From assembly GCA_036897625.1 (NCBI GenBank), contig JAYMTA010000237.1, positions 1-33,798 on the forward strand: DNA of 33,798 nucleotides. Reading direction: 5' to 3'. How positions within the stretch are numbered: position 1 is the stretch's first letter; every line of letters begins with the position of its first letter. The notes under the pieces were generated by a model that was given only the letters and a program-made list of their open reading frames with translations, searched no databases and was not told the DNA's origin. The position numbers and the translations under genes were made by a program. This document shows positions 1 through 13,200 of this stretch, in pieces. This DNA comes from Pelargonium cotyledonis (lineage: Eukaryota; Streptophyta; Magnoliopsida; Geraniales; Geraniaceae).

Positions 1-260
1 CTGGTAAGGAAAACGAGTGTTCAATTTGGATATTAGTTGGTAATGTTGAGAGAAGATTGATAGCATTTAGATTAACTTGAAGGGAATGGGAAGCACCTAT
101 TATCTATGAATCTTGCATTCCTGTTTTCAATAACCATTCCCATTCCCTCGAATGAGAAAAGGAATTTGATTCACGTTCAAAATGACTACATGCCCCTAAA
201 CATAAGAAGTATTGCATAAGATGCATGCCGAAAAGCAAATAGTCTTCACCTATTTATTAC

Positions 261-3200
261 CTTATTGTAGGCAAGTGCCATAGAAACAGCGCCTCTCATA
301 AGACCGGCCCACCATATCACAACCTACAAAAGAAATTTTGTGAATAAATTTGCAAAATCAGCTTAATATAAATCAGAAAACATATAACACAGCAGAAACA
401 TGATTACCTGCTCTTGCAAGCTAATTTTCTCATCCACAGTTTTTTTGGATAAGTTGGATATGAATGACAAAGGAAAGACAAAAGCTGCTCTTCCTGCCAT
501 CACCAAAGCTACAAGTATTGAACTCACAGCAACCGATGTCCCAGGGCTGCAAGAAGTAAAATCAAACACAAATGTAAATAACATATGGATTTTAACCTGC
601 CCAACTGTATTGACCAATGTGTGAGAAATTCATAGACTAAACTTTTAAGAGGGTAATAATCAGCAAAAAATTAAGACATAATCTGCAAAGAGTGAAAAGA
701 ACAAACCTGCTACTTGCGACTCTCCACTTGTCAATGTCCAGAGCATCCATACCAACGTAGAGGAAGATAAAAAGTTCAGCAACAAAAGACAATGTTGCAA
801 AAGCATGCCTTTAATTTGAACAACAAAAACATCAGGCAACCAGTGCTTTAAAGATTGAAAGATATTGGCAATGGACCCAAAATACTGGATAAATTTCTTG
901 GAGAAAACGTACTTCGTAGTAATTCTTGAACTTTCAGTGACATTATGCCAGGTGTAATGAGACATCACAATTCCACAGAAAAACACTGTCAGAATGCCAC
1001 TCAAATAGAATAGCTGCAGGACACAACATATAACCAACATCTTAGTAATCAGAACTGGATTATAATGATAATAAGAAATAGCACCCAAATACTGTCAATA
1101 AAGTTAAAAGCATTACTTCAGCCATTATATATGAAAGGTATGCCATGAGTATCATAAGAGCAACTTCACGGTCTGTAGAGTGCCTGAATCATGTCAGAAA
1201 TTGAGTTGGCATTACCAGTTCTATTACATTCCCAGAAATGCAAGATCAATCCAAAAAGACGAGAAAAGAAAAACATATCTCTGATAGAAATATGTAAAAT
1301 ATAGGGGAGAAAAATGCATGTGATGATATATGACGTGACAAAGTTTGATTCCTTTCACCATGTTATACCTGCCAAAATACAGCTTTTTGATTATGTAAGC
1401 ACTGAGAAGCCCAGTCTGCAAGAGACACAAAACATACGGATCACATTCCTGATTTACACTTATGTTTGAGCACACACACAACAGAGAATGAGAGAGACAG
1501 AGAGACTTACAAACACTCCCAACAGGGTGCTTGAAACAAATAGATAAAAGAAGTTGCCAATAAAATGTAAAGCAATTCTCATATCAATCTTATCAATGTC
1601 AAAGCTTTGTAGTGCATTGAAAAGGACCACTGATGTAGCATCATTAACAACACCTTCACCAAAGACCAGACTGTATAGTAAAGGAGTCTCATCCTGGTTT
1701 AACACCTGCACCATCAGCGAGAACAAGTCTAGACAATGAGTATGTTTTTCTCTTATTAGCTCAAAACTCTCCAGTAACTTTAATATGTTACAATACCTGT
1801 AACGTGCAAACAGAGTCTGTTGCAGCAAAGATTGCACCAATTGCTGGAAACGATAGGACAAATGGTTAAGATTGCAAACATGACAATAATATTAATGGAA
1901 AAGAAGGTAGTAAAATTGATACCCAGAAAATCCCCTACATCCAGGGAACCAATATCCATTTCCTTGAAAAACTGTATACAACCTGCGCCAAGCATCATAA
2001 TAACAGTTACAATCACTAATAAAAATAACTCCTAGCCATTATAAACCAAATATAAGTGTACTTGGCAATTATTGGCATCAAAATTTTCCGTCTTAAGCCG
2101 CTGTCTAAATCATCCAGAACAGCAAAAAGAAAGATATGGACTATTGAAGAAATCCTAGGAAGTGACTTAAAGATGGGAGATTTTCAACGCATACTAAGAA
2201 AAGAAAAGAAAAAAAGATACCAGAAGTTATTTTATTTATTTGTCGAATGGCTTTTAGGTACCACCTTTTCCTCATAACTACAACTTGGTTCATATTATAG
2301 CACCACCCATAAGGTAGACCCTAAGAAGAAAAGGTAGTACATGGCCACCCTCTAGGGTAATTTTCCCTGGAAGGTTTTTTTTTTTTTTTTTCCATTCTTG
2401 GAACCTTTTGGAATTCTAACTTTAAACAAATTCAAGTATCCTAACTGCTGCTGCACATTAGTACTCTCTATGCATCCTCAAAATAATATGCTTTGGTGAT
2501 ACATGCTACTTGTCTAGAGATATTGCCAATATTTATGGACTGAGAAAACTAAATAAGTTCAAGAGACTGCCATCTTCCACAGCTAACAAGGCTCCAATTT
2601 TCTTTCAAAATTTTGAAAGGTATATAATGGACTTTGTATTTTGGGTTACACTACACTTTCCCTTGTTTTCTTCAGACTCTTTTTCAGAGGTGGGAAATAT
2701 ATATTCCACAGCCATTTAAGAAACCTAGTGATAATTCAGAAAGATTCCTGATCCCCAAACGGTAAATATTCAGAAATAAACTCATAAGAAAATTACCTAG
2801 TACCATCTTTTGGTACAATGTAACTACAATGATAGAAAACTAGTGATAATTCATTTGTGCAGTTGTTTTCTGACTAAACAGGTGGCAAGTTAACAATTTA
2901 GCATGGGAATGTTTGTAAATATTCACATACGGTTTGCATTCTTACTACTGAAGTTGAAATCAGAAGAGAATAGTGTATATACGACTGCAACACATACCTA
3001 ATGATATAACGGCGCAGGATACCAATGTGCCAATAGCACCAAACATCATGATAGTAATAAAGTTACGAAAAAATTGCTTCTTTTTCACCTGAAATCTGAA
3101 AAGGAAAATAGATAGAGAGATCAGAATTGAACAGCAAGAGGCTTTAGAGAGTAAACTACTGAAGATCCGAATACATTAATAACACAAAACTCATCAAACT

Positions 3201-4745
3201 TATAATAATGAGAAACATCACAATCCTAGAGAAAATAAATATGATTCTCTGCTTATAATAGGCAAAAGATGACAGTCAATTCCCACAGAGAGGAAGCTCA
3301 AGGTCTGAAAAGAAGAAGATGCAGCACATGCATAAATATTCTACATAGATTCTCAAAAAGGTAAATAATGGGCTTCGCTTCCTTGAAACTTTACCTTCTC
3401 AAGATCACTTATTTAAAACAAAATATGAACAATTATGAAGAACTTAGATACAGAGTTGGACAATACTGAAATGCCCACTCTTGTAATTATATTTTATCAG
3501 CTCACCCTCATTTTGCTTAGCAGTTGGGTTTCATTCATATGAACAAAATCTGTCCCACATATAAATTCATATGTGGATGGAATTATTTTCACACACGCCA
3601 AAAAGAATACTATTAGCTGTGAACTTATGGCTGAAATCACAGTATAATAAAACCTAAGGATCTCTCATCTCCCTTCTCGTCTCTATGTTCAACAAGTAAA
3701 TCAATTTGAATGACAATCACACATAATAATTCACTGTAATCCCAGAATATTTGTACTGTGTTTTTACAAAACATAATACAACAAGTCACTTATAGCACCA
3801 GACTATAGAGTCTTTCCAAACATTATTTGTCTCAAGGCCAAGTATAGCAGGCACACACAAAAAAATAAAAAATCAGGCAGAGAGGCCAACACATATAGAA
3901 TAATAGAAACATTATATAGATTCCTTCCAAGCATGTATTTGATCCCTAGTCCTGCTACTGCTCTATGAGAACTAAACCTACGCAAGCTGAAAAAGGGAAC
4001 AATTTTTTAAAACACAATTATATCTGAAATTGGCATGATGAGGAATATGTAACGAGGCCTACAGTAATGTCATAATGTGTGACAAATATCAGTCATACGA
4101 CAGTACAAAACAATATTGCAAAATAATATTTCTCTCTTCACTAAAACAACAAGATTGGCGGATAGTAACTTACCCAGCATTAAATATAATTGGTGGCAGA
4201 AGATATATAAAGAAAAGGTCTTCACTAAAGACTAGAAGATGTGAACTTTTTCCATTACTAACCAGCAATATAATAATTCCAGTACATACACCCTGCAGAC
4301 AGTTCAGATAGAAACAATTAGAATCCAGTGTATATATGCACCTGGGTGAATGGAGTCAATAATTCCTTGAATGTCCAATAAATAAACCTTCATTTATTTA
4401 ACCATGCACGGACCGAAAGGCCTAGTTTTTTTTTTTTTTTCTTTCTGAAACAATACAAATACACAATGCAAAAGCTAATATTCAGACTTCTAGATCATTT
4501 CATCGTTTTTTCTTTGCCACCCAAATTTTCCGGATCAAGTAAACTTCTGCAAGAGGAAAAGGAAAGCTCACAATAATTAGCGCAGTGATCGACTCATTCA
4601 TCCACCGATTCTCCTCCAGGAGATGACCAATCACAATGCAAGCACAAAGCAAAGCCACGAATAAATTCATGGACACTACAGAAGCATGATCTGAAGTGGA
4701 TAAATTTTGCATTTTCGACACCAAATCACCAACTACCGCAGCCAT
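261..4745 (-). CDS. NHX1/2-like: Vacuolar Na+(K+)/H+ antiporter, NHX1/NHX2 type, 3' end outside window
   Basis: Exchanges cytosolic Na+ or K+ for protons across the tonoplast (family knowledge). Twelve coding exons read on the minus strand, all GT-AG: 4745-4572, 4292-4174, 3095-2998, 1982-1923, 1843-1797, 1705-1511, 1415-1369, 1183-1117, 1013-913, 808-707, 546-408, 323-261. They give about 404 of the usual ~540 residues. Near residues 84-93 is LFFIYLLPPI, the amiloride-binding motif; AATDSVCT (D160) and GEGVVNDATS (D188) hold the conserved acidic residues of the transport core. The N-terminus (LSTSDHASVV, ALLCACIV, HLLEENRWMNES) matches class I NHX very closely. The ATG at 4745 is chosen because the in-frame codon upstream is GTG. 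The exon after 261 and the cytosolic C-terminal tail are not in the window. No damage is seen in the exons. NHX1 and NHX2 cannot be told apart here. Confidence 0.95.
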
Positions 4746-5440
4746 GGCGTCCACCTCTCTATGGAAACAGACAATTCAAAATAATATAATCCGGTCCCTG
4801 ATCTTCAACTTAATGCAATGATAAATCCAATTCTACTCAAACCATATACATAACACAAAACAAGTCAAATAATCTCTCCAGACTGCCCATCTGAAAAGCC
4901 TCCCCAAATCTCACGTACACCAGCTCTGCACTGAAATCAAATAAGCAACTCCAATGTCATGATACTGAAATCCGAAACATCGAAACCAAATTTGGAACAC
5001 ATTAAATGATCATTCATTTCAATTCAATCTTACCATTTCAGGAATAGAAATAAGAACAGCAAAAACAGAACCCAAAAGAGTTTCTAAAAGTTAAAGGTGG
5101 TGCTTACTAGAGTGCATTGGAGGCGACACACAGGCTGTTCTTCTCCAAATGTGCGGCGAGACCATTGGAGTTTACTGAAATGATGGAAACAGTGTCATTT
5201 GCGAACAGAATCTGAGCAAATTTGAGAGAGAGAGAAAACGAGGAGTTCTAAATAGAGTTAAAAGGAAAAATGAAGAGTTCCGGAAAGGTCGAGAAAATGG
5301 AAGGTGTGGCGTGAAATACATAGAGAGAGAAGCGCGAGTTATGCGGAGAAGCAAACCAAAGCATGGACTGACTGAGAATGATGAGAGAGAGAGAGAGAGA
5401 GCCAAATGGAAGACGAAGGAAGGATCTACCTATGGCTCTT
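4746..5440 (-). other. NHX 5' leader with a probable intron and small upstream ORFs
   Basis: Upstream of the NHX start there is a splice acceptor just before the short leader piece (TCCATAG then AGAGGTGGACGCC, near 4759). A strong donor GTAAGC lies near 5106, implying a leader intron of about 350 bp. The distal leader exon (about 5107-5430) carries a GA/CT run (5383-5401). It also has two short upstream ORFs: an 8-codon one from an ATG at 5198, and one from an ATG at 5165 that would run through the spliced junction and overlap the main start out of frame. Splicing here is inferred from sequence only. Confidence 0.5.
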
Positions 5441-5460
5441 CTTCAGCGCTATTTTTTGCG

Positions 5461-5483
5461 ATTTTATAGTGTCTATTTATAAT
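5461..5483 (-). promoter_or_regulatory. Probable NHX core promoter (TATA-like)
   Basis: Read on the minus strand, TATTATAAATAG is followed by CACTATAAAATCG, just upstream of the CT-rich leader of NHX. The spacing fits a transcription start near 5430-5440. Which of the two TATA-like words is used cannot be decided. Confidence 0.45.
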
Positions 5484-7320
5484 ATGGTTACCAATTACCG
5501 GTAATTCAAACGACGCCGTATGCAAAATATAAAAGGTACTCTTCTTTTAGTATTAAAATCACTTGTTTAGTTTAGGCTACTATTATTAGGTCATTTTTAT
5601 TTGGTAAACGAACTCTTTACGCCGTTTTGATCGTAAAAAATAGTTACTGATTTTTCAAATATGCACAAAAAAATAGTCATTGCCGTTAATTTATATTATT
5701 TTTCTTCGTAATTGTGGAATCTAAACTATTCATTTATTTTGTTGACGTGACGGTCCGACTATATTAAACGATTCACATTACCAGCACCATCAATAATATA
5801 GCCATAGGGCTCCCAAAGACTAGACTGGAAACTGATTTAGAACCTATTTTTAGAAGATTAAACAACATTGGATAGTGTATGACTATTATTGAAAAAAGTG
5901 ATGCATGAGACACTTGATTCTTAACTAGAGTTAGTAATCTTTTTTGTTTTGTTATCTTGTTTCCTTGTCAACCCAAAATAATAAAAAACAAAAAAAAAAA
6001 AAACAATACTTGGTTAGTTCCTAGTGGATGAGCCCAAACATTGGGAGACAACTTAAGGAGAAAAATAAGAGAATCCGTGTAGCTTACTTGTAGTTGTAAA
6101 AGTAGAAGTATTAATAAAGTTAGAGAGGAAGAGAAAGAGAAATGTAACTGTATTTCCGTGAGTGACATCCACAGCCACCAACATTATATCATATGATGCA
6201 TTTTGAAAACGATGTATTATTGTTCACGAGTATTCTATTTATTTATAACCCGTCGTTTTCTATGACATACATTATTATGATGTGACAATGCATTCAGATC
6301 TTCAAAATATATAGCAACTTTTCGCAAGTACGAGATTAATAAACAATATAATTGGAAATTTATAATCATTAGTAAAACAATAGTTATCCATTCACTCCAT
6401 CAAATGCAACATTAAATCTGTATAAATATTAAGAAATAGTTTTTGTTAACAACTCATAATCTCTAGTTTACTCAAAGTCAGATTGCGTACAGCTCATTAA
6501 TTAATTACAGAGGAATAGAGCTTGTGGTAAACTTACACAGCACTTCACAGTTCACATACATCAATCACCTCTACTGGACTCACAACTCACTTGACGTCCC
6601 AACATGTCTCGCAACAAAACGCAAACAGGACGTGAAAATGTGTTTCGATTCATACATTATAATCGCGTTGCGTCCGTGTTGGAAGACCAAACACATTTAG
6701 TAATCATGTCGTGTTCATGTTGGATCAACAAAACACGCACACTTAAAGACTAACTGTAAATTAATCACAATAATGTGTCAAACATGTTGGGCGTTGTCGT
6801 GCTAAACATATTAGATATATCGTGAAGAATGTGTTGAGACATGTTTGTATCAATCATGTCGTGTTGTGTCAACATTTAGTTAAGTTGCATAATAACGAAT
6901 CCATCTTTATCACTCAACATAGTGCAAATTCCAATCAAGTTCAAAACCATTATCTGAATTAGAGGAATGAGAATAAAATGATGTTTGAACTATAATGGCT
7001 AGTGTTTTATGGTTATGGTTAAGCCAGCTGGTCAAGATTCACGAAAATCAATCACAAAAAACAAAGCAGAAATTGGAAGAGACCCTAATTATCCATTGTC
7101 ATGATCCAATCAAGCCTATTAGCAAATCCAGTATTCACTTAATATCCAGCACACTAAACAAGAGCTAATACATTAATGTTTAGATAAAAGTAGATGATTT
7201 CTACATGTCAATATATCATTTAACCAAAATTGATAACATTAACTCAAACAAACAGAATTACCATAGATTTCACTAAGCCAAGAAAAGCACAAGAAAAAGC
7301 CATGAAACAGTAATAGCTTA
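5484..7320. other. Intergenic DNA between NHX and eS24
   Basis: No gene is recognised. The stretch from about 5560 to 5770 reads like worn repetitive DNA (short A/T runs around GCCGTT words). The stretch 6595-6890 belongs to the GTGTCGTG-rich repeat listed separately. The rest is AT-rich sequence without coding signal on either strand. Confidence 0.6.
6595..6890. repeat. GTGTCGTG-rich dispersed repeat, copy 1
   Basis: Words such as CATGTCGTGTTCATGTTGG and ATCATGTCGTGTTGTGTC recur here, and related words occur near 21.9, 23.1, 31.3 and 32.8 kb. This kind of sequence is common dispersed DNA in plant genomes. Its boundaries and class cannot be fixed by eye. Confidence 0.4.
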
Positions 7321-7364
7321 AGACATAGCAAGGAGTTGCTGAGGCAGAGGCACCTTTCAGAAAA

Positions 7365-8981
7365 TTATTTCTTCTTGCCACCCTTTGCAGCATCACCAGC
7401 TTTCGTCTGCAGAGATAATGATAGAAAGTGAAGAAAATGTCAGCAATCTAATATGTTCAAACCTTCTTAACACCACGAATCTTCTTCGCTAGATACAATG
7501 AAAGATGATAGCATATGTTCAAACCTTCTTAACACCACGAATCTTCTTCGCTCTGTTCTTCCTCTCCTTCAATTGCTTCCTTGACTTCTCAATCTTCGTA
7601 TCCAAGCCATTCTGCACAGGATGCAAAATTCAGTTGGTTAAAAGTATAACATGTCAGTAATATAGTTGACATCCATGTAATGATTAAAAAGAATTGGCAT
7701 TTTACCAACAACTAGCCTAACTACAAAATAACCTAGTTCTCATGGTGAAACTATGCTGACAAATCCTCAACTCAACTAGCATTTTTTTATTGCCTTGTAC
7801 AAAATTGAAAGTTTCGACGCCAAATGATGAGTTAATATAACCACTAACAAAGGAGTACGAACCTAAGCCATGGAGCAGAGTTAGCATACTCACAAGTCTC
7901 AAATAGAAGGAATGCAACACAAGAGCTAATAAGATTAAAACTATCTAAATCCATGTCCAGAAATATTCTATGGTACTTGACAGAATTGTTCTAAATTTAA
8001 ATTTGGAAGACAGTTGAAGGCATTACAAAAGCAAGGTAAAAGGAACAATAATAAGGAATTATGTCAGAGTACATTCTGAGAAGCTATCAAAGGCACACCA
8101 ATTACATAATGCAGTTGCAAGATTTATAAGAGACAGATGAAGATCAACAGATATGAAGCTGAGGCAATAGCCAATAGGTCACAACTGAAAACATATAATT
8201 TGTGGTATCATTCAAATATGTATATATGCCACAACATTAGTGGAGCCCATGAGGCTCCAATAAGAGATAATGTAACACATAAACTTACCCTGACAAGCCT
8301 GTACTTGGGCTCATACTTCTTCGCATTCTCAACAGAATCATAAATCAACCCGAAACCAGTGGATTTCCCACCTCCAAAATGGGTACGGAACTTGAAGACA
8401 AAGATGGCATTTGGGTCCTTCACCTCATACATCTTTGCCAGTTTCTCCTTCAACTCAGCCTGCAATATAAACCAAAACGAAGACCAGCATTCAATAAAGA
8501 AACAAGCTGTTAAGTGTTAACAATCAACAGAGACTTCACAGCTTAATAAAACACCAGCAACAGCATAGTAATAAAATAAAATTTAAGAAAAAAAAAAACA
8601 AACCTTGGAAACATTGGCTCTTCCTGGGTGCAAAACATCAATAACCTAAACCACAACCAAAACGAATCAGAAAGGAATAAATACATAGCATCATAGAGAT
8701 AATTAAAAAAAAAACGGTAATAATCACTCTATCAGCAGTTCTAATCACAAATAATCAAAATCCCATTTCAACAACTACAAGCATATAGATTTCCAAAACT
8801 TTTTTACTCTGACCAAATTTATTTTCTCAGTTACTAAACAATTATATTCCTTTCCAATAATCCAAACTCACAGACACATATAAGATGTTGCGATGAAAAT
8901 GAAACTAACAAATTGTTTCCGAGAGAGAAGACGGTTGGTCATGAACTTCCTTGTGCGGATAGTGACTGCCTTGTCGGCCAT
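7365..8981 (-). CDS. RPS24: 40S ribosomal protein eS24 (RPS24)
   Basis: Component of the cytosolic small ribosomal subunit. Five exons, all GT-AG: 8981-8910, 8645-8604, 8459-8289, 7611-7525 and 7406-7365, joining to a complete 137-residue protein ending in a Lys-rich tail ([10 protein letters not shown]). Recognisable blocks are [53 protein letters not shown] and [13 protein letters not shown]. All are near-identical to plant eS24, which is about 133 residues in Arabidopsis. Exons 2 and 3 are exact multiples of three. The exon 4 donor region is duplicated downstream in intron 4 (7451-7490 repeats 7513-7552), creating a second identical donor. Using that donor would add 62 nt and hit a stop at the second added codon. 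The promoter carries telo-box and site II elements typical of ribosomal protein genes. Confidence 0.97.
7451..7552 (-). repeat. 40-bp exact duplication spanning the eS24 exon 4/intron 4 junction
   Basis: Positions 7451-7490 and 7513-7552 are identical over 40 bases, offset by 62 bp. Each copy holds the last 28 nt of coding sequence (A-K-K-I-R-G-V-K-K) and the GTTTGAAC donor. The copy at 7513-7552 is in frame with exon 4. The other lies inside intron 4, between the first donor and the acceptor at 7407. Confidence 0.95.
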
Positions 8982-9199
8982 GGTTCCTCAATTTACCTTC
9001 AAATTCGAATAATACAAAATAACCAAATTTAATCACAATGTGAAGAAGAAGAAGAAGAATTATAATTGCAGAAGAAAGATTGCTTCCAGCTTACTGAGAA
9101 GAGTGAGTCTGGTCGGGTCTGGTCTGGCTCGGCGGCAACTGTGTCTCGGCTGGAGGATCTGTCAAGTTCGTTGCTACTGGTAATGGAAGAGAAGGTTTT

Positions 9200-9269
9200 T
9201 TAGGGTTTACGGTTAAGACATGGGCCGGACTTCACATTCAATCATCGTAACCTATTTTTGTTGTGGGCC
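9200..9269 (-). promoter_or_regulatory. eS24 promoter: telo-box plus two site II elements
   Basis: On the minus strand AAACCCTAA (9208-9200) is a telo-box. TGGGCC words stand at 9221-9226 and 9264-9269. This pairing is a known signature of plant ribosomal protein and other growth-linked promoters, which bind TCP factors at site II. It sits about 220-290 bp upstream of the start codon, in keeping with the gene call. Confidence 0.7.
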
Positions 9270-10200
9270 AAACTATTTATAAAAAGAAGTGATCAACCTT
9301 ACCCAATGTAATAGTTTTGCTGCTCAAATTTTAATTTGGTAGTCATGCTACCCGAAAATCATAAATTAAATCGACGGATAATCACTCGACACGTGGTGCT
9401 CAATTGCTACGCCAGTCTCATCTTGAGGGACCAACCGTTTCGATGACAGAGGATATTCTGAAAATCCCAAAAAACATGCGAGAGGAGTCTCAGAGCTTGG
9501 TCAAGAGGCCAGTTCTAATGGACGTGCGGAGAGAACGCAACAACTCTTCTAATTGGGGTCTATGCCGAAATAGCTCAACAACTTGCCCACCAATGCCCGG
9601 CCTACTCGCCCGACACAAATCTTCAACTCCTTCACCAAAGTCACATTTACCACTCCCTACTTAAGTTTCACGAAGGTGCCATAGTTGATATGATTTGAGC
9701 AGATATCACGTATGCATCTTTTTTTATAAGCAAGTGTAACAACTGATAATAAAACATTTACTAGTACTATCTTGATAATAGATTATAAAATATAAATGAA
9801 TAACCCTGGTTCAATCTCCTTTAGAATGGAAACATCTAATTCTAATTCTTATCTAAGAAATGCATTCTAGAAACCAAGCTAAAAATAAATAATAAATAAA
9901 AAGCCAAGTAAAATTAAATATTGAAATACAACTTTTAACATTCGAAATCATCCATAAAATATGAACACAAGACTGTTCATGTCACAAAATCCATTTTCTT
10001 TAACATCAACATAAATTTTTATAGAAAAGCCTTGCATTTACAACACTTGGTTGAACCTATTACAATCTCTGAAAACTGTGCTACCCACAAAAAATAAATG
10101 TCCTCTGAAAGTAATGCGTCCTTTTACCTTTGTATACAGTAAATAAGATGTCTGTTCTTTCGGATTTGAAGTTCATTTCTGTACAAATCGTCCACAATCA
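9270..10200. other. Intergenic DNA between eS24 promoter and HASTY 3' end
   Basis: No gene is recognised. Positions 9404-9664 are open for 86 codons on the plus strand and less AT-rich than their surroundings, but the peptide matches nothing I know. A T-rich stretch with TATAAGCAAGTGTAACAACTG near 9719-9748 resembles, in reverse, the tail of the SINE-like copy near 23.0 kb. The 3' UTR of HASTY presumably occupies part of 9900-10210. Confidence 0.5.
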
Positions 10201-10210
10201 TAAGCCTCCT

Positions 10211-13200
10211 TCACAAAATGGCCGCTAATCCTATAGCATCCGCCTCGTCAACTCTGGTTTCTGGAGGATTTACTGAAGCTCGAGGCCTTACTGAAAATAG
10301 TTGACCAAACACGATTGTTAATGTTAATGATTCACCATATTATTCAACATACATCATCTCGAAAAATAGCAACAGAATAATCGTATCTTCAAGCTACAAA
10401 ATTTGAAAGTCATAAAATACAAAGCATTTCACAGGTACACACGACACAACACGAAGGTACTGAAAAGTACGTCAGGCATTACAAGGTAAGGATATATTTA
10501 CTACTTCCTACTCTGCAGCTTTTAGTGATGATGCTCCATAGAATAATTGATGCAAAAGGCATACCCGTAAATCTTAAAAGTAAGATGAATTAAAAGTCTG
10601 TGATCCTTGAATATGGAACATCAGCCAAAGAACCATTGTAAAGGAAGAGGAGAGATTAAATGATATTGCTGACTTACATGAAACATTTGTAATCACATTC
10701 ACACTTTTCTGAGCCACGAGTGCTTTTAACTTGTTTCCGGTAGCTAACAAGAGAAAGCTCTTCATATGCTGCTTTTGTTCTTTAGGACTAGATGTCTTCA
10801 TTAATGCTTCCTCAAAGGCCATTAAATCTTGATGTGTAATACATGGAAGAGAAAGCATAACCTAGGAATATGCAGGAAATAAATCCATCCATCAACTTTA
10901 AGTACTGCTTTTATACAATATGGTACACACCTATAAACACTTAAAGTGAAGAATGGTGACTAACCTGTCTGGGAGCAGGATCTCTATCACAGAGATACAT
11001 GAATATTTCGCGGCAAAGGCCAACAAGATCACCACTGACAAAAGCATTTGACTCGAGCGTTAAAGCTTCAATAGTTGCAGAAAATAGGTCTTTAGAAACA
11101 AATTGACAAAGTTCCGAATTATTTGTGTATATAGCTAGAAGAACCACAGCAGCACAGAAAGAAGAAGCTTTCATCACGGCTTCACCATCGGTCCATGAGA
11201 AAACTCCCAAACATATCTGCAATGCAGGTAGCGCCAGACCTTTGTGGTTCAAAAGGAACCTGCAAATCATTCAGGGCATTAAGACACATAAATACTGCAC
11301 CACTAGAAAAGCACTCACACAACTCTGTTAAGATGCTGAGCATAGCATGCATACTTGTGAAGAACACACCAAACTTGAGGAAACACGGTATGTACAGACT
11401 AAAATGTTCAAGACATAACGCACAAATGAAATTCAGAGAAAGTTCATGTTCAAGTTTCTACAGCAGTAACTTTCACGGCATTCTAATGAGCTTTCATTTC
11501 CATATCTTGTGGCTCCAGTTTATACAGTCTCTTGGGTATTTAATTTTGTTAATTTAGTAAATATTAAGTTTATTCTGGAAAATTCCAGGATCTTTATATG
11601 ATTGTTATTGGGAGTTTAGTGCAGGTAATATGCTTAACTTCTGTAAGAAATTCATGTCATTCTACAACTAATATGTTTAACTTCTAACTAATTAAGAAAT
11701 CTATAAGTTTTGCTGCAATTTACTCTTTAGCTTCTTGAACCCTAATAAGTGTAATATCCTTGTGTTTACTCTAGCAATGATTCCTAGAGGCATACTGATA
11801 TTGATAAAATGGCAGGAGCCACTGCACAAGACTACCGCTATAGTGAGATCTAGGGAGGGTCATTATGTACGCAACCTTACCCATGCTTTGCAGAGACTGT
11901 TTCCTGACTCTGACCAGTGACCTAAATGTCACTACGGAACATTACTATTGCTACAAAGCTCTTCATTGGGCTTACTAGCATGATCCTATATAAAAAAATA
12001 TCTTTACTTCTTCCCTTCTTTAAATTTCTTTTGGAATATATCTAAAAACTAAATTTTACGAACCTCATCCCCAAAGTTTCCTGATTTGCATAAGCCCTAA
12101 CCCTGATTTCATAAGAAAAGATTATCCGCATTGAGTCTTAGATCACATACCCAACCATAGAGTTTGACCTAAATGCATCCAAATATTTGAGAGATGACAC
12201 ATCCACACGGCTAATCTGCCCAGATTGTTCCAAAGATGGAAGCCCAGTATTCAGTCCCGGTGAAGCTATTAATGAAAGCAGTGAACACGCCTCACGAGTT
12301 AAACTGCGAAGTAGCTTTTCCTCCATCACTTCCACTTTCAAGTCTGAACCAGCAGGTATGCCAAGGTTATCTGGAACTATTGCTCTGCCTTCATGTAAAA
12401 GACTGGACCATGAGGAACTAAGAGCTTGCTGAGCGTGAAGAAACAATGGTTGCAATAGTTTTTCCAGCCACATTTCCCACATCTCTGAAGGGCAAAATTT
12501 AATCAAATAAATCAAAACTTGATGAATAAGCTGTCTTATATGCCTGAACTCCATTGACTGCACATTCTCCACCAGTGCTAGAGCAACAGAATGAATATCT
12601 AAACATTTGAAAAACGAATCCCCAATGGTTGTCGCCAAGCCCAATACATTATACCTAGAATTACAGGAAAATAAAAACATTAGAACTGCTTATTGATTTT
12701 TGTTCAAACAAGAATCAAAAGGGGAGAATATAGAAGATAGCTGACATACTCAATCCCTCGTATATAATGTAATGTAGAGCATAATTGATGTATATCTGAT
12801 GAACTACCAATTGAATTGTGTGATCATATAGTGGCTGGCTAGCACATGAATTAGGACAAACACAACATTAACCCATTTAGGTGGTAATGGGTTTCACTTA
12901 TTTTATGCAATCCATTTCCTTATTTAGGAAAGTTTTGAAAAATAAGCTACAAAATTCAGTATGACGAGCAAAAAAAATACATTACAAAATTAAGATAAAA
13001 ATGCATTCTTTCTTAACACAATGATTAACCGAATGTCATACGAAGAATCAAGTAATTCCATAGTAAATATATATATTGTGTACTTTCTGGACAGATTAGG
13101 GGTCATTATCTGGTTTTGTGACAGTCATCTAGGGCTGTCATGCGCGAACAGCCACTTCAGAAAGAAAAAAATATGGCAAAGGTTAGGGCTCAACCAGCTA

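Noticed and set aside
4745-4754. Longer NHX N-terminus starting at 4754
   Set aside because: The codon there is GTG; the ATG three codons later gives the usual NHX N-terminus.
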